Positions 13,332-21,561 of a stretch of DNA of 28,596 bases are shown here, piece by piece (within the stretch, counting starts at the first letter, position 1; each line of letters opens with the position of its first letter). This DNA comes from Prevotella sp. UBA3757 (GTDB lineage Bacteria; Bacteroidota; Bacteroidia; Bacteroidales; Bacteroidaceae). A program made the position numbers and the translations under genes. A model generated the notes under the pieces. The model saw only the letters and a program-made list of their open reading frames with translations. It did not search any database and was not told where the DNA came from. The stretch spans positions 1-28,596 of the forward strand of contig DFGF01000107.1 in assembly GCA_002371715.1 (NCBI GenBank), given 5' to 3'.

Positions 13332-14471
13332 ATGAAAAAGTATGCAATACTGACACTGGCCGTGCTGGGCATGGCCTCGTGTAGCGAAAAGAAATTCCAC
13401 GTAGAGGGCAGCATCACCAATGCCAAGGACTCCGTGCTCTATCTGGAGAATATCGGCCTGATGGGTCCTGAAGTCATCGACTCCGTAGAACTCGATGCCG
13501 ACGGAAAGTTCAGCCTGGCCGGCCAGGCCAGCGAGGCACCCGAGTTCTACCGCCTGCGCATCAGCGACCAAATCATCTCACTGTCCATTGACTCTACGGA
13601 GACGGTGACCGTCAATGCCACCTATCCGCAGATGGCTTCGCAGTACGAGGTGAGCGGTTCCGAGAACTGTGCCAAAATCAAGGAGCTGGCACTGCTCCAG
13701 ATGCAGCTGCAGCAGCGCGCAATGGCCGTCAGCCGCGACGAGTCGCTGAGCATCGACCAGTCGAACGACAGCATTCTGGCACTCGTCCGCCAGTATAAGG
13801 AGGACGTCAAGCGCGACTACATCTTCCCAGACCCTTCGAAACCATACGCCTATTTTGCACTGTTCCAGACGCTGGGCAACTCACTGCTCTTCAATCCGCG
13901 CAACGACCGCGACGACGTCAAGGTGTTTGCCGCCGTTGCCACCAGCTGGGACACCTACTATCCTGATGCGGAACGCGGCAAGAACCTGCACAACATTGCC
14001 ATCGAGGGCATGAAGAACGTGCGCAGCATCGAGGCCAGCCAGTCGAGAACTATCGATGCCTCGAAGATTCAGACGTCGGGCGTCATTGAGATTGCCCTGA
14101 CCGACAACAAGGGACAGCAGCGCAAGCTGACCGACCTGAAGGGAAAGGTGGTGATGCTCGACTTCCACGTATTCGGCCAAAAGGAGTCACCGGCACGCAT
14201 CCTGGCCCTGCGCGAACTATACAACAAATACCACGCTCAGGGCTTCGAAATCTATCAGGTCAGCCTGGACCCCGACGAGCACTTCTGGAAACAGCAGACG
14301 GCAGCCCTGCCCTGGGTATGCGTACGCAACGACGGTTCGAACGAGACCTTCCTGACGCTCTACAACGTACGGACGCTGCCAGAGTTCTTCCTCATTGACC
14401 GTGGCAACAACCTGGTGAGCCGCTCGCAGCAGATTAAGGATGTAGAGCAGGAAATCAAGAAACTGCTGTAA
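13332..14471 (+). CDS. Lipoprotein with DUF4369-like and degenerate thioredoxin (TlpA/AhpC-type) domains
   Basis: A 379-residue envelope protein. A lipoprotein signal ends at GMASC, so Cys17 is lipidated. Residues of about 22-130 (FHVEGSITNAKDSVLYLENI) match the DUF4369 beta domain that often precedes thioredoxin folds in Bacteroidetes. A helical middle leads to a C-terminal thioredoxin-like domain from about 255 (LKGKVVMLDFHVFGQKESPA). Where TlpA-like proteins have WCGPC, this one reads VFGQKES: both redox cysteines are missing. The later cis-proline region is present (VRTLPEFFLID). It therefore cannot be a standard disulfide oxidoreductase and may be a binding or chaperone relative. An AAAGGA motif precedes the ATG. 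It lies between the helicase and dusB with tiny gaps. Confidence 0.85.
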   Translation: MKKYAILTLAVLGMASCSEKKFHVEGSITNAKDSVLYLENIGLMGPEVIDSVELDADGKFSLAGQASEAPEFYRLRISDQIISLSIDSTETVTVNATYPQMASQYEVSGSENCAKIKELALLQMQLQQRAMAVSRDESLSIDQSNDSILALVRQYKEDVKRDYIFPDPSKPYAYFALFQTLGNSLLFNPRNDRDDVKVFAAVATSWDTYYPDAERGKNLHNIAIEGMKNVRSIEASQSRTIDASKIQTSGVIEIALTDNKGQQRKLTDLKGKVVMLDFHVFGQKESPARILALRELYNKYHAQGFEIYQVSLDPDEHFWKQQTAALPWVCVRNDGSNETFLTLYNVRTLPEFFLIDRGNNLVSRSQQIKDVEQEIKKLL

Positions 14472-14477
14472 TCGCCG

Positions 14478-15440
14478 ATGAAGATAGGAACCATAGAACT
14501 TGGCGAACGCCCCGTCTTCCTGGCACCGATGGAGGACGTGACCGACATTGGCTTCCGCATGCTGTGCAAGCGCTTTGGCGCGGCCATGGTCTACACGGAG
14601 TTTGTCAGTGCCGAGGCTCTGGTGCGCGACGTCAAGTCGACAGTCAAGAAACTGACCATCAGCGACGAGGAGCGCCCCGTAGGCATCCAGATTTACGGGC
14701 GTGACATTGATGCCATGGTGGAGGCTGCCAAGATTGTGGAACAGGCCGGACCGGACCTGATAGACCTGAACTTCGGCTGCCCGGTCAAGAAGGTGGCCGG
14801 CAAGGGTGCCGGTGCCGGCATGCTGCAAAACATACCGAAGATGCTGGACATCACGCAGCGGGTGGTGGATGCCGTCCGTCTGCCCGTCACAGCCAAGACG
14901 CGTCTGGGCTGGAACCACGAACAACTCATCATCACCTCGCTGGCCGAGCAGCTGCAGCAGTGCGGCATCCAGGCACTGACCATCCACGGACGCACGCGCA
15001 GCCAGATGTATACCGGCGAGGCAGACTGGACACTGATAGGCGAGGTGAAGCGCAACCCGGACATCCATATCCCCATCATCGGCAATGGCGACATCAAGTC
15101 GCTCGACGATGCCGACCGTGCCTTCGACACCTATGGCGTGGACGCCGTGATGATAGGACGCGCCACGTTTGGCTGTCCGTGGATATTCAGTCGCCAGGAA
15201 CTGACGCTCGACGAGAAGATTGACGTCCTGGAGGAACAGCTGCGCATCAACGTCGAACGCATAGACGAGTATCGCGGCATCCTACACACGCGCCGCCACC
15301 TGGCCGCCTCGCCCGTATTCAAGGGCATCCCCAACTTCCGCGAGACGCGCATCCGCATGCTCAGGGCCGAAAAAAAGGATGACCTGATGGCCATCCTTGA
15401 GGATTGTCGCAGACTATTGGGGTCTGCCAATCAGCTGTAG
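14478..15440 (+). CDS. dusB: tRNA-dihydrouridine synthase DusB
   Basis: A 320-residue flavoenzyme that reduces specific uridines in tRNA to dihydrouridine using NADPH. The FMN TIM barrel begins with VFLAPMEDVTDIGFRMLC. Catalytic Cys101 lies in LNFGCPVKKVAGKGAGAG, and the FMN phosphate-binding region includes IGNGDI and MIGRATFGCPWIF. The helical tRNA-binding domain occupies the last 80 or so residues. The length is normal for DusB. It starts 6 bp after the lipoprotein stop, so it belongs to the same transcript. Its last 27 bp overlap the convergent protease gene in antisense. Confidence 0.94.
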   Translation: MKIGTIELGERPVFLAPMEDVTDIGFRMLCKRFGAAMVYTEFVSAEALVRDVKSTVKKLTISDEERPVGIQIYGRDIDAMVEAAKIVEQAGPDLIDLNFGCPVKKVAGKGAGAGMLQNIPKMLDITQRVVDAVRLPVTAKTRLGWNHEQLIITSLAEQLQQCGIQALTIHGRTRSQMYTGEADWTLIGEVKRNPDIHIPIIGNGDIKSLDDADRAFDTYGVDAVMIGRATFGCPWIFSRQELTLDEKIDVLEEQLRINVERIDEYRGILHTRRHLAASPVFKGIPNFRETRIRMLRAEKKDDLMAILEDCRRLLGSANQL

Positions 15441-17000
15441 GGCACGCTGCACGGCATCGTTGCTCTCGTTGAAGATGGCAAAGTATTCGTCCATATCCCA
15501 GAGGTCACGGGCTATCAGCGCCTTCAGCTGCAAGCGGAGGTAGGGCAATGTCTTCTCGTATTCCGCATCGTCCTTGGGCGTAACTTTCTGCTTCTCGCCC
15601 TCGGCCTTGATATGGTCTAACAGCTCCTGGGGCACCTCAAACTTCTGGCGGTAGTCGTCGAACGTAGCATACTGCGCCTGCAGCTGCTTGCGGTGTTCGT
15701 CGACGTAGCGCAGGTTGGCATTGATGATGATGCTCTTGGCTGCCAACTGGCGGTGATACTTGGTGTACTTGAGCGTGTCGAGTGGCACAAATTCGTCGGG
15801 CATAATGCCACCGCCGCCATATACCACGCGCTGCTTCTTGAGCGTATAGTACTTCAGCGAGTCGGCAAAATGCACGCTGTCTGCCGACATTAGTTCGCCG
15901 CTCTTCAGGCGGTTGTAGACGTCCATCTGGTAGTCCTTCTGCTTGCCCTTCTCGTAAGGCTTCTGGATGCAGCGGCCCGACGGCGTGTAGTAGTGGGCAA
16001 TGGTGAGCCGGATCATGGAACCGTCGGGCAGGTCGATGGGACGCTGCACCAGTCCCTTGCCAAACGTGCGCCGTCCGACCACCAGGCCACGGTCGTGGTC
16101 CTGGATGGCACCCGAAACGATTTCGGCTGCCGAGGCGGTATAGCTGTCAACCAGCACGATGACCTGCCCCTTCTCGAAGAGTCCGCCACCCTGGGCCTTA
16201 TACTCCATACGGCGGACGGTGCGCCCTTCGGTGTAGACGATGAGGTCGTTCTTCTGCAACATCTCGCCGGCAATGTCTACAGCAGCCTGCAAATAGCCGC
16301 CGCCATTCTCCTGCAGGTCGAGCACCAGGGTCTTCATGCCCTCCTTCTTCAGCCGTTTTACGGCCTGGCGGAACTCGTCGTGCGTCGTGGCGCCGAAATT
16401 GCCGATGCGCACATAGCCTACATCCTTGCGCAGCATGTAGGCCGCATCCAGCGACTTGACGGGAATCTTGTCGCGTGTAATCATAAATGTCAGGGTGTCG
16501 GCAATGTCGCGGCGCACGATGCCCAGCTTGACTTTCGTGCCCTTGGGGCCGCGCAGCCGCTTCATAATCTCCTCTTTCGACATCTTCACACCGGCAATGG
16601 TCGTGTCGTTGACGTAGACGATGCGGTCGCCAGCCACGATGCCCATCTTCTCGGACGGGCCGCCACTGACGGGCTGGATGACCAGCAGCGTGTCCTCAAC
16701 CATGTTAAACTGGACGCCGATGCCCTCGAAGTTGCCCTGCAGCGGCTCGTTCATCTCCTTGACCTCCTTGGGCGTCGAGTAGCTGGAGTGAGGGTCCAAC
16801 TTCTCTATCATGCCCCGAATACCGTCCTCTACCAGTTTCTGCTCGTCGACACTGTCCACATAGAGGTTCGAGATGGCCAGCTCGGCTATCTGCAGCTTGC
16901 GCAGCGGCGAGTCGCTGCCGCCGTTGATGCGGAACTGTGCAAAGGCGCCGAGTGCCAGCTGCGACAATACTGCTGCGGTGAATATATATCTTTTCATCAT
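15414..17000 (-). CDS. S41 family C-terminal-processing protease (CtpA/Prc type)
   Basis: A 528-residue periplasmic or surface serine protease. The signal peptide (MKRYIFTAAVLSQLALGAFA) may start at the second Met. A PDZ domain covers about 92-165 (GIGVQFNM ... GDRIVYVNDTTIAGV). In the peptidase core the catalytic Ser290 lies in DSYTASAAE and Lys315 in RTFGKG, the Ser/Lys dyad of the family. The family processes or degrades envelope proteins. It has its own strong promoter upstream and is monocistronic, since the gene behind it points the other way. Its 3' end overlaps dusB by 27 bp, with no terminator hairpin between the two. Confidence 0.93.
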   Translation of the reverse strand: MMKRYIFTAAVLSQLALGAFAQFRINGGSDSPLRKLQIAELAISNLYVDSVDEQKLVEDGIRGMIEKLDPHSSYSTPKEVKEMNEPLQGNFEGIGVQFNMVEDTLLVIQPVSGGPSEKMGIVAGDRIVYVNDTTIAGVKMSKEEIMKRLRGPKGTKVKLGIVRRDIADTLTFMITRDKIPVKSLDAAYMLRKDVGYVRIGNFGATTHDEFRQAVKRLKKEGMKTLVLDLQENGGGYLQAAVDIAGEMLQKNDLIVYTEGRTVRRMEYKAQGGGLFEKGQVIVLVDSYTASAAEIVSGAIQDHDRGLVVGRRTFGKGLVQRPIDLPDGSMIRLTIAHYYTPSGRCIQKPYEKGKQKDYQMDVYNRLKSGELMSADSVHFADSLKYYTLKKQRVVYGGGGIMPDEFVPLDTLKYTKYHRQLAAKSIIINANLRYVDEHRKQLQAQYATFDDYRQKFEVPQELLDHIKAEGEKQKVTPKDDAEYEKTLPYLRLQLKALIARDLWDMDEYFAIFNESNDAVQRALQLIGRPQ

Positions 17001-17021
17001 TATCTTTTCTTAATTTCGCGA

Positions 17022-17052
17022 CAAAGGTAGCTATTATTTTTGAAACCACAAA
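17022..17052 (-). promoter_or_regulatory. Promoter of S41 protease gene
   Basis: On the minus strand TTTG (17052-17049), 19 bp, then TACCTTTG (17029-17022). It is a full consensus match with a leader of about 15 nt. Confidence 0.75.
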
Positions 17053-17137
17053 GTATAACGACATTTTTTTAGGTTAACGCCATGACAAGTATCGCCCAAT
17101 CAGTGCAAACTCATATAATAAAGAATTTTGCAAGAAA

Positions 17138-17221
17138 GGCTGACACGCTGACACAATGCCGATAAATAAAGGGCGTGCAACGTTTTAAAGGGTGACACAG
17201 GCTGACACAAGGCTGACACAA
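17138..17221. repeat. Short direct repeats of the form GGCTGACAC
   Basis: Five copies of (G)GCTGACAC or GGTGACAC lie at 17138-17146, 17147-17154, 17191-17198, 17200-17210 and 17211-17221, the last two being identical 11-mers in tandem. They are in noncoding sequence between the protease promoter and the mdh terminator. No gene is associated. Confidence 0.6.
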
Positions 17222-17280
17222 TTGTGAAGGCTGATGGATGATGGGTGATGGGTCAAAAGCGTCACTAACCATCACCAACC

Positions 17281-17413
17281 AAAACAAGTTGTTTTGCTTC
17301 GATAACCCGTCTTCCAACATCATTTAAGATGCCTCCGTCGATAGTAAAACAAGTTGTTTTACTCCCAGAGTATTGAATGGTACTCCAGGAGTAACGAGCA
17401 ATAGGCCTGGAGT
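17281..17413. repeat. Palindromic repeats in the protease-mdh intergenic region
   Basis: The 15-bp palindrome AAAACAAGTTGTTTT occurs twice, at 17281-17295 and 17346-17360, each extended by further flanking complementary bases. It is followed by ACTCCAGG (17382-17389) and its inverse CCTGGAGT (17406-17413). The 489-bp gap 17001-17489 holds no credible gene, only these repeats, the protease promoter and the terminator. Confidence 0.6.
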
Positions 17414-17423
17414 CAACATATAT

Positions 17424-17460
17424 AAAAAGTGTGGGTGTGTTATATTTTACACACCCACAC
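17424..17460 (-). terminator. Intrinsic terminator of mdh
   Basis: A perfect 12-bp stem (17429-17440 with 17449-17460, GTGTGGGTGTGT) around an 8-nt loop. On the minus strand it is followed by a T-run from the AAAAA at 17424-17428. It lies about 30 bp beyond the mdh stop. Confidence 0.85.
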
Positions 17461-17489
17461 CCCTTTTCGGCTATTAACTCTGCTTTTTC

Positions 17490-18482
17490 TTACAGGTTGG
17501 GGTTAATCTTGCTCCACTCCGAGATGGGGGGCACGATGTTCAGCGTCACCAGTTCGTCACGCATCTTGCACAGATGCTCGTAGCTCTGGTCGAGCTTGGC
17601 ATTCTCGTCGGCAGTACCCTGAGGCACCTCGAACTTGGCACCCTCGGCGGTCATGGTGGTCTTCATGGCCATCATGATGTGGTCGTACTTGTCGGTCTTG
17701 ACGTAGGTACCAACGGGGAAACGGAAGGGCTCGCCACCCATGGCGGCACGAATCATCTCGACAGAGAGGTAAGAGGGGCTCTGGAACGAGCTGCGACCGC
17801 GGAGCTCGATAATCTTGGCGCCGCCCTTGGTCACGTCGACCTTCATCTGCTCCCACTCCTCGGCGGGGAACTCGGCGGTGCCGATGATGTCGGTCAGTTT
17901 GCGACCCTTTATCTGCACATGGCTGCCGAAGACGGCCATCTGCTCGCCGTGGCCGCCATAAGTGGCACAACCGGTAATCTCGCTCTGCATGACGCCGAAC
18001 TTCTTGGCCAGGGCTGACTGCAGGCGCGTGGTGTCCAGTCCGGCAAGCGTGGTGACCTGGCCGGGCTTCAAGCCAGAGTAGAGAAGGGTTACCAGACCAG
18101 TCAGGTCGGCGGGGTTGAAGATGATGACCACATGCTTCACATCGGGGCAGTACTTCTTGATGTTCTGACCCAGCTCCTCGGCAATCTTGCAGTTGCCGGC
18201 CAGCAAGTCCTCACGGGTCATGCCAGCCTTACGGGGTGCGCCACCGCTGGAGATGATGTACTTAGCGTTGCGGAAAGCCTCCTCAGCGTCGGTGGTGGCA
18301 ACGATGTTCACGTTGTCGAAACCACTCTGACGCATCTCTTCGGCTACGCCCTCAGGAGAGAATACATCGTAGAGACAGATTTCACTTGTCAATCCCATCA
18401 TCAAGGCCGTCTGAGCCATGTTTGAACCAATCATTCCGGCTGCGCCGACAATGGTCAGTTTGTCGTTTGTTAAAAATGCCAT
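17490..18482 (-). CDS. mdh: Malate dehydrogenase
   Basis: A 330-residue NAD-dependent malate dehydrogenase of the lactate/malate family, interconverting malate and oxaloacetate in the cytoplasm. In Prevotella-type metabolism this is part of the reductive branch to succinate. The NAD motif is GAAGMIG (13-19) with Asp39 after strand two. Substrate-binding arginines are in APRKAGMTR (Arg84, Arg90). The catalytic pair is Asp150 (AGLDTTR) and His178 (TYGGHGEQ). A monocistronic unit with a -7 element at 18531-18524 and a strong terminator at 17460-17424. Confidence 0.93.
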   Translation of the reverse strand: MAFLTNDKLTIVGAAGMIGSNMAQTALMMGLTSEICLYDVFSPEGVAEEMRQSGFDNVNIVATTDAEEAFRNAKYIISSGGAPRKAGMTREDLLAGNCKIAEELGQNIKKYCPDVKHVVIIFNPADLTGLVTLLYSGLKPGQVTTLAGLDTTRLQSALAKKFGVMQSEITGCATYGGHGEQMAVFGSHVQIKGRKLTDIIGTAEFPAEEWEQMKVDVTKGGAKIIELRGRSSFQSPSYLSVEMIRAAMGGEPFRFPVGTYVKTDKYDHIMMAMKTTMTAEGAKFEVPQGTADENAKLDQSYEHLCKMRDELVTLNIVPPISEWSKINPNL

Positions 18483-18523
18483 AATCTTAAAACGCGTTTT
18501 ATTATAATTATACGATTTGCTTG

Positions 18524-18531
18524 CAAAGTTA
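18524..18531 (-). promoter_or_regulatory. -7 promoter element for mdh
   Basis: Minus-strand TAACTTTG fits TAnnTTTG. The start near 18518 gives a leader of about 35 nt. The -33 element is not evident at the usual distance. Confidence 0.5.
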
Positions 18532-18648
18532 CGAAATAATTACGAATAATGGATTGCAAGGATTGAAGAAATATGTTATTTTATCTGAAAATACCGTTCT
18601 TTGTAAACTCTGCGTGGCAAAAATTGCATGTTTTTGCTCACTTATTCG

Positions 18649-18656
18649 TACCTTTG
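18649..18656 (+). promoter_or_regulatory. -7 promoter element for HAD gene, almost touching the start codon
   Basis: TACCTTTG ends only 5 bp before the ATG at 18662. The predicted transcription start falls at or next to the start codon, implying a leaderless or nearly leaderless mRNA. No good TTTG lies 20 bp upstream. Confidence 0.5.
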
Positions 18657-18661
18657 CACCC

Positions 18662-19366
18662 ATGAAGAAGATAGGAACGGATATCAAGGTACTGGCATTC
18701 GATGCCGACGACACGCTCTGGGACTGCCAGTCGTGGTTTGACGACGTGGAGCGGCGCTGCTGCCAGTTGCTCAGCCCGTGGGCTACGGCCCGCGATGTCA
18801 GCACAGGACTGATTGAGACCGAGCGCAGGAATCTGAGTCTGACGGGTTATGGCACCAAGGCCTACACGCTGTCGCTCATCGAGAACGCCGTGCGCGTGAC
18901 CCACGGCCAACTGACGGGAGACATCGTCGGGCAGCTACTGGACCTGGGAAAGGAGCTGCTGGAGTTTCCAACGACTCCGCTGCCGGAGGTTGAGCAGACG
19001 CTGCGCCTGCTGGCCGAGAAGCGACGCTACCGCCTGGTGGTGTTTACCAAGGGCGAGCTGATGGACCAGGAGGCCAAATTGCAGCGCTCGGGCCTGGAAC
19101 AATATTTCTCGCACATGCAGACCGTGTCAAACAAAACGGAACGCGAGTACCGCCAACTGTGCCAGAACCTGGACGTGGCGCCGGAGCAGACCGTAATGAT
19201 AGGCAACTCCTTCCGCTCGGACATTGCACCAGCGCTGGCTGCAGGAGCCTGGGCCATCCACATACCCTACCACGTCGTGTGGGCCATGGAGAAGTCAGAG
19301 GAGTTTCCGCACGCCCGACTGCAGAAAATTGCCCATTTCAACGAGATTCTGGAATGTATCCAGTAG
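18662..19366 (+). CDS. HAD-superfamily hydrolase (phosphatase)
   Basis: A 234-residue cytoplasmic HAD-fold protein. Motif I is FDADDTLW, with nucleophile Asp14, acid/base Asp16 and Thr18. Motif II is near VVFTKG, and motif III/IV includes the VMIGNSFRSDI segment. A helical cap lies between about 25 and 110. This suits a phosphoglycolate-phosphatase-like or nucleotidase-like enzyme; the substrate cannot be assigned. The ATG at 18662 was chosen because motif I follows within 14 residues, as is normal. An in-frame start 47 codons upstream would place the promoter inside the gene. It begins a rightward series of housekeeping genes. Confidence 0.88.
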   Translation: MKKIGTDIKVLAFDADDTLWDCQSWFDDVERRCCQLLSPWATARDVSTGLIETERRNLSLTGYGTKAYTLSLIENAVRVTHGQLTGDIVGQLLDLGKELLEFPTTPLPEVEQTLRLLAEKRRYRLVVFTKGELMDQEAKLQRSGLEQYFSHMQTVSNKTEREYRQLCQNLDVAPEQTVMIGNSFRSDIAPALAAGAWAIHIPYHVVWAMEKSEEFPHARLQKIAHFNEILECIQ

Positions 19367-19405
19367 TCTGCGCCCTACGCCTTTTTGATAAACAATGCAA
19401 ATATT

Positions 19406-19465
19406 TTCGGCAAACGGAGTCGTTATTCGGCAAAAAATGACTATATTTGCACTTCCATTCGGCAA
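19406..19465 (+). promoter_or_regulatory. Three TTCGGCAA repeats around the hydroxyacid dehydrogenase promoter
   Basis: TTCGGCAA occurs at 19406-19413, 19426-19433 and 19458-19465. The -7 element TATATTTG (19442-19449, fits TAnnTTTG) sits between the second and third copies. Repeats that bracket a promoter suggest binding sites for a regulator. Confidence 0.45.
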
Positions 19466-19515
19466 TGAACGCAGCGAGAAGATCATATATATGTATAAAC
19501 ACTCAACAGAAAAAT

Positions 19516-20466
19516 ATGAAGATAGTAATACTTGACAGCTATGGTGCCAACCCGGGCGACCTGTCGTGGGACGGACTGAAAGAAATAGGCGAACTGACCG
19601 TCTACGACCGCACGAAACCGGAAGAGACACTGGCAAGAGCAGCAGGAGCAGACATCGTGCTGACGAACAAGGTGGTGCTGGGACGGAAGGAGATAGAGCA
19701 GCTGCCCTGTCTGAAATACATCGGCGTGCTGGCTACGGGCTATAACGTGGTAGACACAGAGGCAGCCCACAAGCACGGCATCGCGGTGACAAACGTGCCG
19801 GCCTACAGCACGGAGAGCGTGGCCCAGATGGTGTTTGCACACCTGCTGACGGTGACGAACCGTACGGAGCACTACGCCATACAAAACCGCGAAGGACGCT
19901 GGAGCCGGAATCCGGACTTCTGTTATTGGGACACGCCGCTGACCGAACTGGCCGGCAAGACCTTCGGCATCGTCGGGCTGGGCAACATAGGCAAGCGGGT
20001 GGCAGAGATAGCACTGGCCTTCGGCCTGAAGGTGAAGGCGCTGACAAGCAAAACGGCCGACGCACTGCCTGCGGGCATCGAAAAGGCGACGATGGAGCAG
20101 TTGCTGGCGGCGGCGGACATCGTCTCGCTGCACTGTCCGCTGACGGACACGACGCGCCACATGATCAATGCCGAGACGCTGAGACTGATGAAGCCAACGG
20201 CCGTCCTGATCAATACCGGACGCGGGCCGCTGGTCAGCGATGCCGATGTGGCAAAAGCACTGGAGACGGGAACCATTGCCGCCTATTGTGCCGACGTGGT
20301 GACCGAGGAGCCTCCAAAGGCCGACAACCCGCTGCTGAGCCAGCCTCACGCCTACCTGACGCCACACATAGCATGGGCTACGCGCGAAGCCCGTATCCGG
20401 CTGCTTGACATTGCCGTCAGTAATGTGAAGGCATGGATGGAACAGCGCCCGCAGAACATGGTATAA
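19516..20466 (+). CDS. D-2-hydroxyacid dehydrogenase (glycerate/hydroxypyruvate reductase-like)
   Basis: A 316-residue NAD-dependent D-isomer-specific 2-hydroxyacid dehydrogenase. The nucleotide-binding motif is GLGNIG (154-159). The catalytic triad is Arg236 (NTGRGPLV), Glu265 (VVTEEPP) and His284 (TPHIAWAT). The opening KIVILDSYGANPGDLSW and the YWDTPLTELAGKT region resemble bacterial glycerate dehydrogenase (HprA), so glycerate/hydroxypyruvate is the most likely substrate pair. The ATG at 19516 matches the family N-terminus; an in-frame ATG 23 codons upstream adds unrelated residues. ruvB follows after 16 bp. Confidence 0.88.
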   Translation: MKIVILDSYGANPGDLSWDGLKEIGELTVYDRTKPEETLARAAGADIVLTNKVVLGRKEIEQLPCLKYIGVLATGYNVVDTEAAHKHGIAVTNVPAYSTESVAQMVFAHLLTVTNRTEHYAIQNREGRWSRNPDFCYWDTPLTELAGKTFGIVGLGNIGKRVAEIALAFGLKVKALTSKTADALPAGIEKATMEQLLAAADIVSLHCPLTDTTRHMINAETLRLMKPTAVLINTGRGPLVSDADVAKALETGTIAAYCADVVTEEPPKADNPLLSQPHAYLTPHIAWATREARIRLLDIAVSNVKAWMEQRPQNMV

Positions 20467-20482
20467 AAAAGGAAGTATAACG

Positions 20483-21517
20483 ATGGACGAAGATTTCAAC
20501 ATACGGGAAGAGCAGCTGAGCTCCAGCGAAAAGGAGTTCGAGAACGCGCTGCGCCCCCTGGCGTTCCACGACTTCAGCGGACAGCAGAAAGTGGTGGAAA
20601 ACTTGGAAGTGTTTGTCGAGGCAGCGAAATACCGAGGCGAACCACTGGACCACGTGTTGCTGCACGGCCCCCCAGGACTGGGAAAGACCACCCTGTCAAA
20701 CATCATTGCCAACGAGCTGGGCGTAGGATTCAAGATTACCAGCGGCCCGGTGCTGGACAAGCCGGGAGACCTGGCCGGCATACTGACGTCGCTGGAGAAG
20801 AATGACGTGCTGTTCATCGACGAGATTCACCGACTGTCGCCCGTCGTCGAGGAGTACTTATACTCGGCCATGGAGGACTACAGGATAGACATCATGATAG
20901 ACAAGGGCCCCTCAGCCCGCTCGATTCAGATAGACCTGAACCCGTTTACGCTGGTGGGAGCCACGACACGCAGCGGACTGCTGACAGCGCCCCTGCGTGC
21001 ACGTTTCGGCATCAACATGCACCTGCAGTACTATGCCCCCGAGACGCTGCAGAAGATCATAGAACGCTCGGCCTCCATTCTGCGCGTGCCGATTACCACG
21101 GACGCATCGCTCGAGATAGCACGCCGGTCACGCGGCACGCCCCGTATAGCCAACGCCCTGCTGCGCCGCGTGCGAGACTTCGCCCAGGTGAAAGGCACGG
21201 GCAGCATTGACACCAGCATCACAAAGGTGGCGCTGACGGCGCTGAACATTGACCAGTACGGATTGGACGAAATAGACAACCGCATCCTGCTGACCATCAT
21301 CGACAAGTTCCGTGGCGGTCCGGTGGGCATCACCACCATCGCAACGGCCATCGGCGAAGACTCCGGCACCGTCGAGGAGGTCTACGAGCCATTCCTCATC
21401 ATGGAGGGATTCATCAAGCGGACGCCTCGCGGACGCATGGTAACGGAACTGGCCTACAAGCACTTCGGCCGCAACCCGTACAGTGGCAACATCATGGAAC
21501 CGACGCTGTTTGAATGA
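20483..21517 (+). CDS. ruvB: Holliday junction branch-migration ATPase RuvB
   Basis: A 344-residue AAA+ motor that drives branch migration with RuvA during recombination and repair. The N-terminal region RPLAFHDFSGQQKVVENL is characteristic. Walker A is GPPGLGKTT (62-70) and Walker B is FIDEIH (111-116), followed by the sensor and RuvB hairpin (YSAMEDYRIDIMIDKGPSAR). The C-terminal winged helix ends with FIKRTPRGRMVTELAYKHFG. Full length. ruvA and ruvC are not beside it, as is common in this group. It lies downstream of the dehydrogenase and upstream of coaD. Confidence 0.97.
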   Translation: MDEDFNIREEQLSSSEKEFENALRPLAFHDFSGQQKVVENLEVFVEAAKYRGEPLDHVLLHGPPGLGKTTLSNIIANELGVGFKITSGPVLDKPGDLAGILTSLEKNDVLFIDEIHRLSPVVEEYLYSAMEDYRIDIMIDKGPSARSIQIDLNPFTLVGATTRSGLLTAPLRARFGINMHLQYYAPETLQKIIERSASILRVPITTDASLEIARRSRGTPRIANALLRRVRDFAQVKGTGSIDTSITKVALTALNIDQYGLDEIDNRILLTIIDKFRGGPVGITTIATAIGEDSGTVEEVYEPFLIMEGFIKRTPRGRMVTELAYKHFGRNPYSGNIMEPTLFE

Positions 21518-21561
21518 AGGATGAAAATAAAAAAATGAAGAATGAAGAATTTGCTACCGCT

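Noticed and set aside
14217..15068. 283-codon minus-strand open frame
   Set aside because: Antisense shadow of the lipoprotein end and dusB, caused by high-GC codon bias.
15993..17030. 345-codon plus-strand open frame
   Set aside because: Antisense to the S41 protease; the protease has PDZ and catalytic residues and a good promoter.
17111..17323. Minus-strand 70-codon frame in the repeat region
   Set aside because: Cys/Pro/His-rich translation of GGCTGACAC repeats; no start signal and no family resemblance.
19483..20817. 444-codon minus-strand open frame
   Set aside because: It lies antisense to the 2-hydroxyacid dehydrogenase and ruvB, both with intact motifs. Its translation is Arg/Cys/His-rich and resembles no protein.
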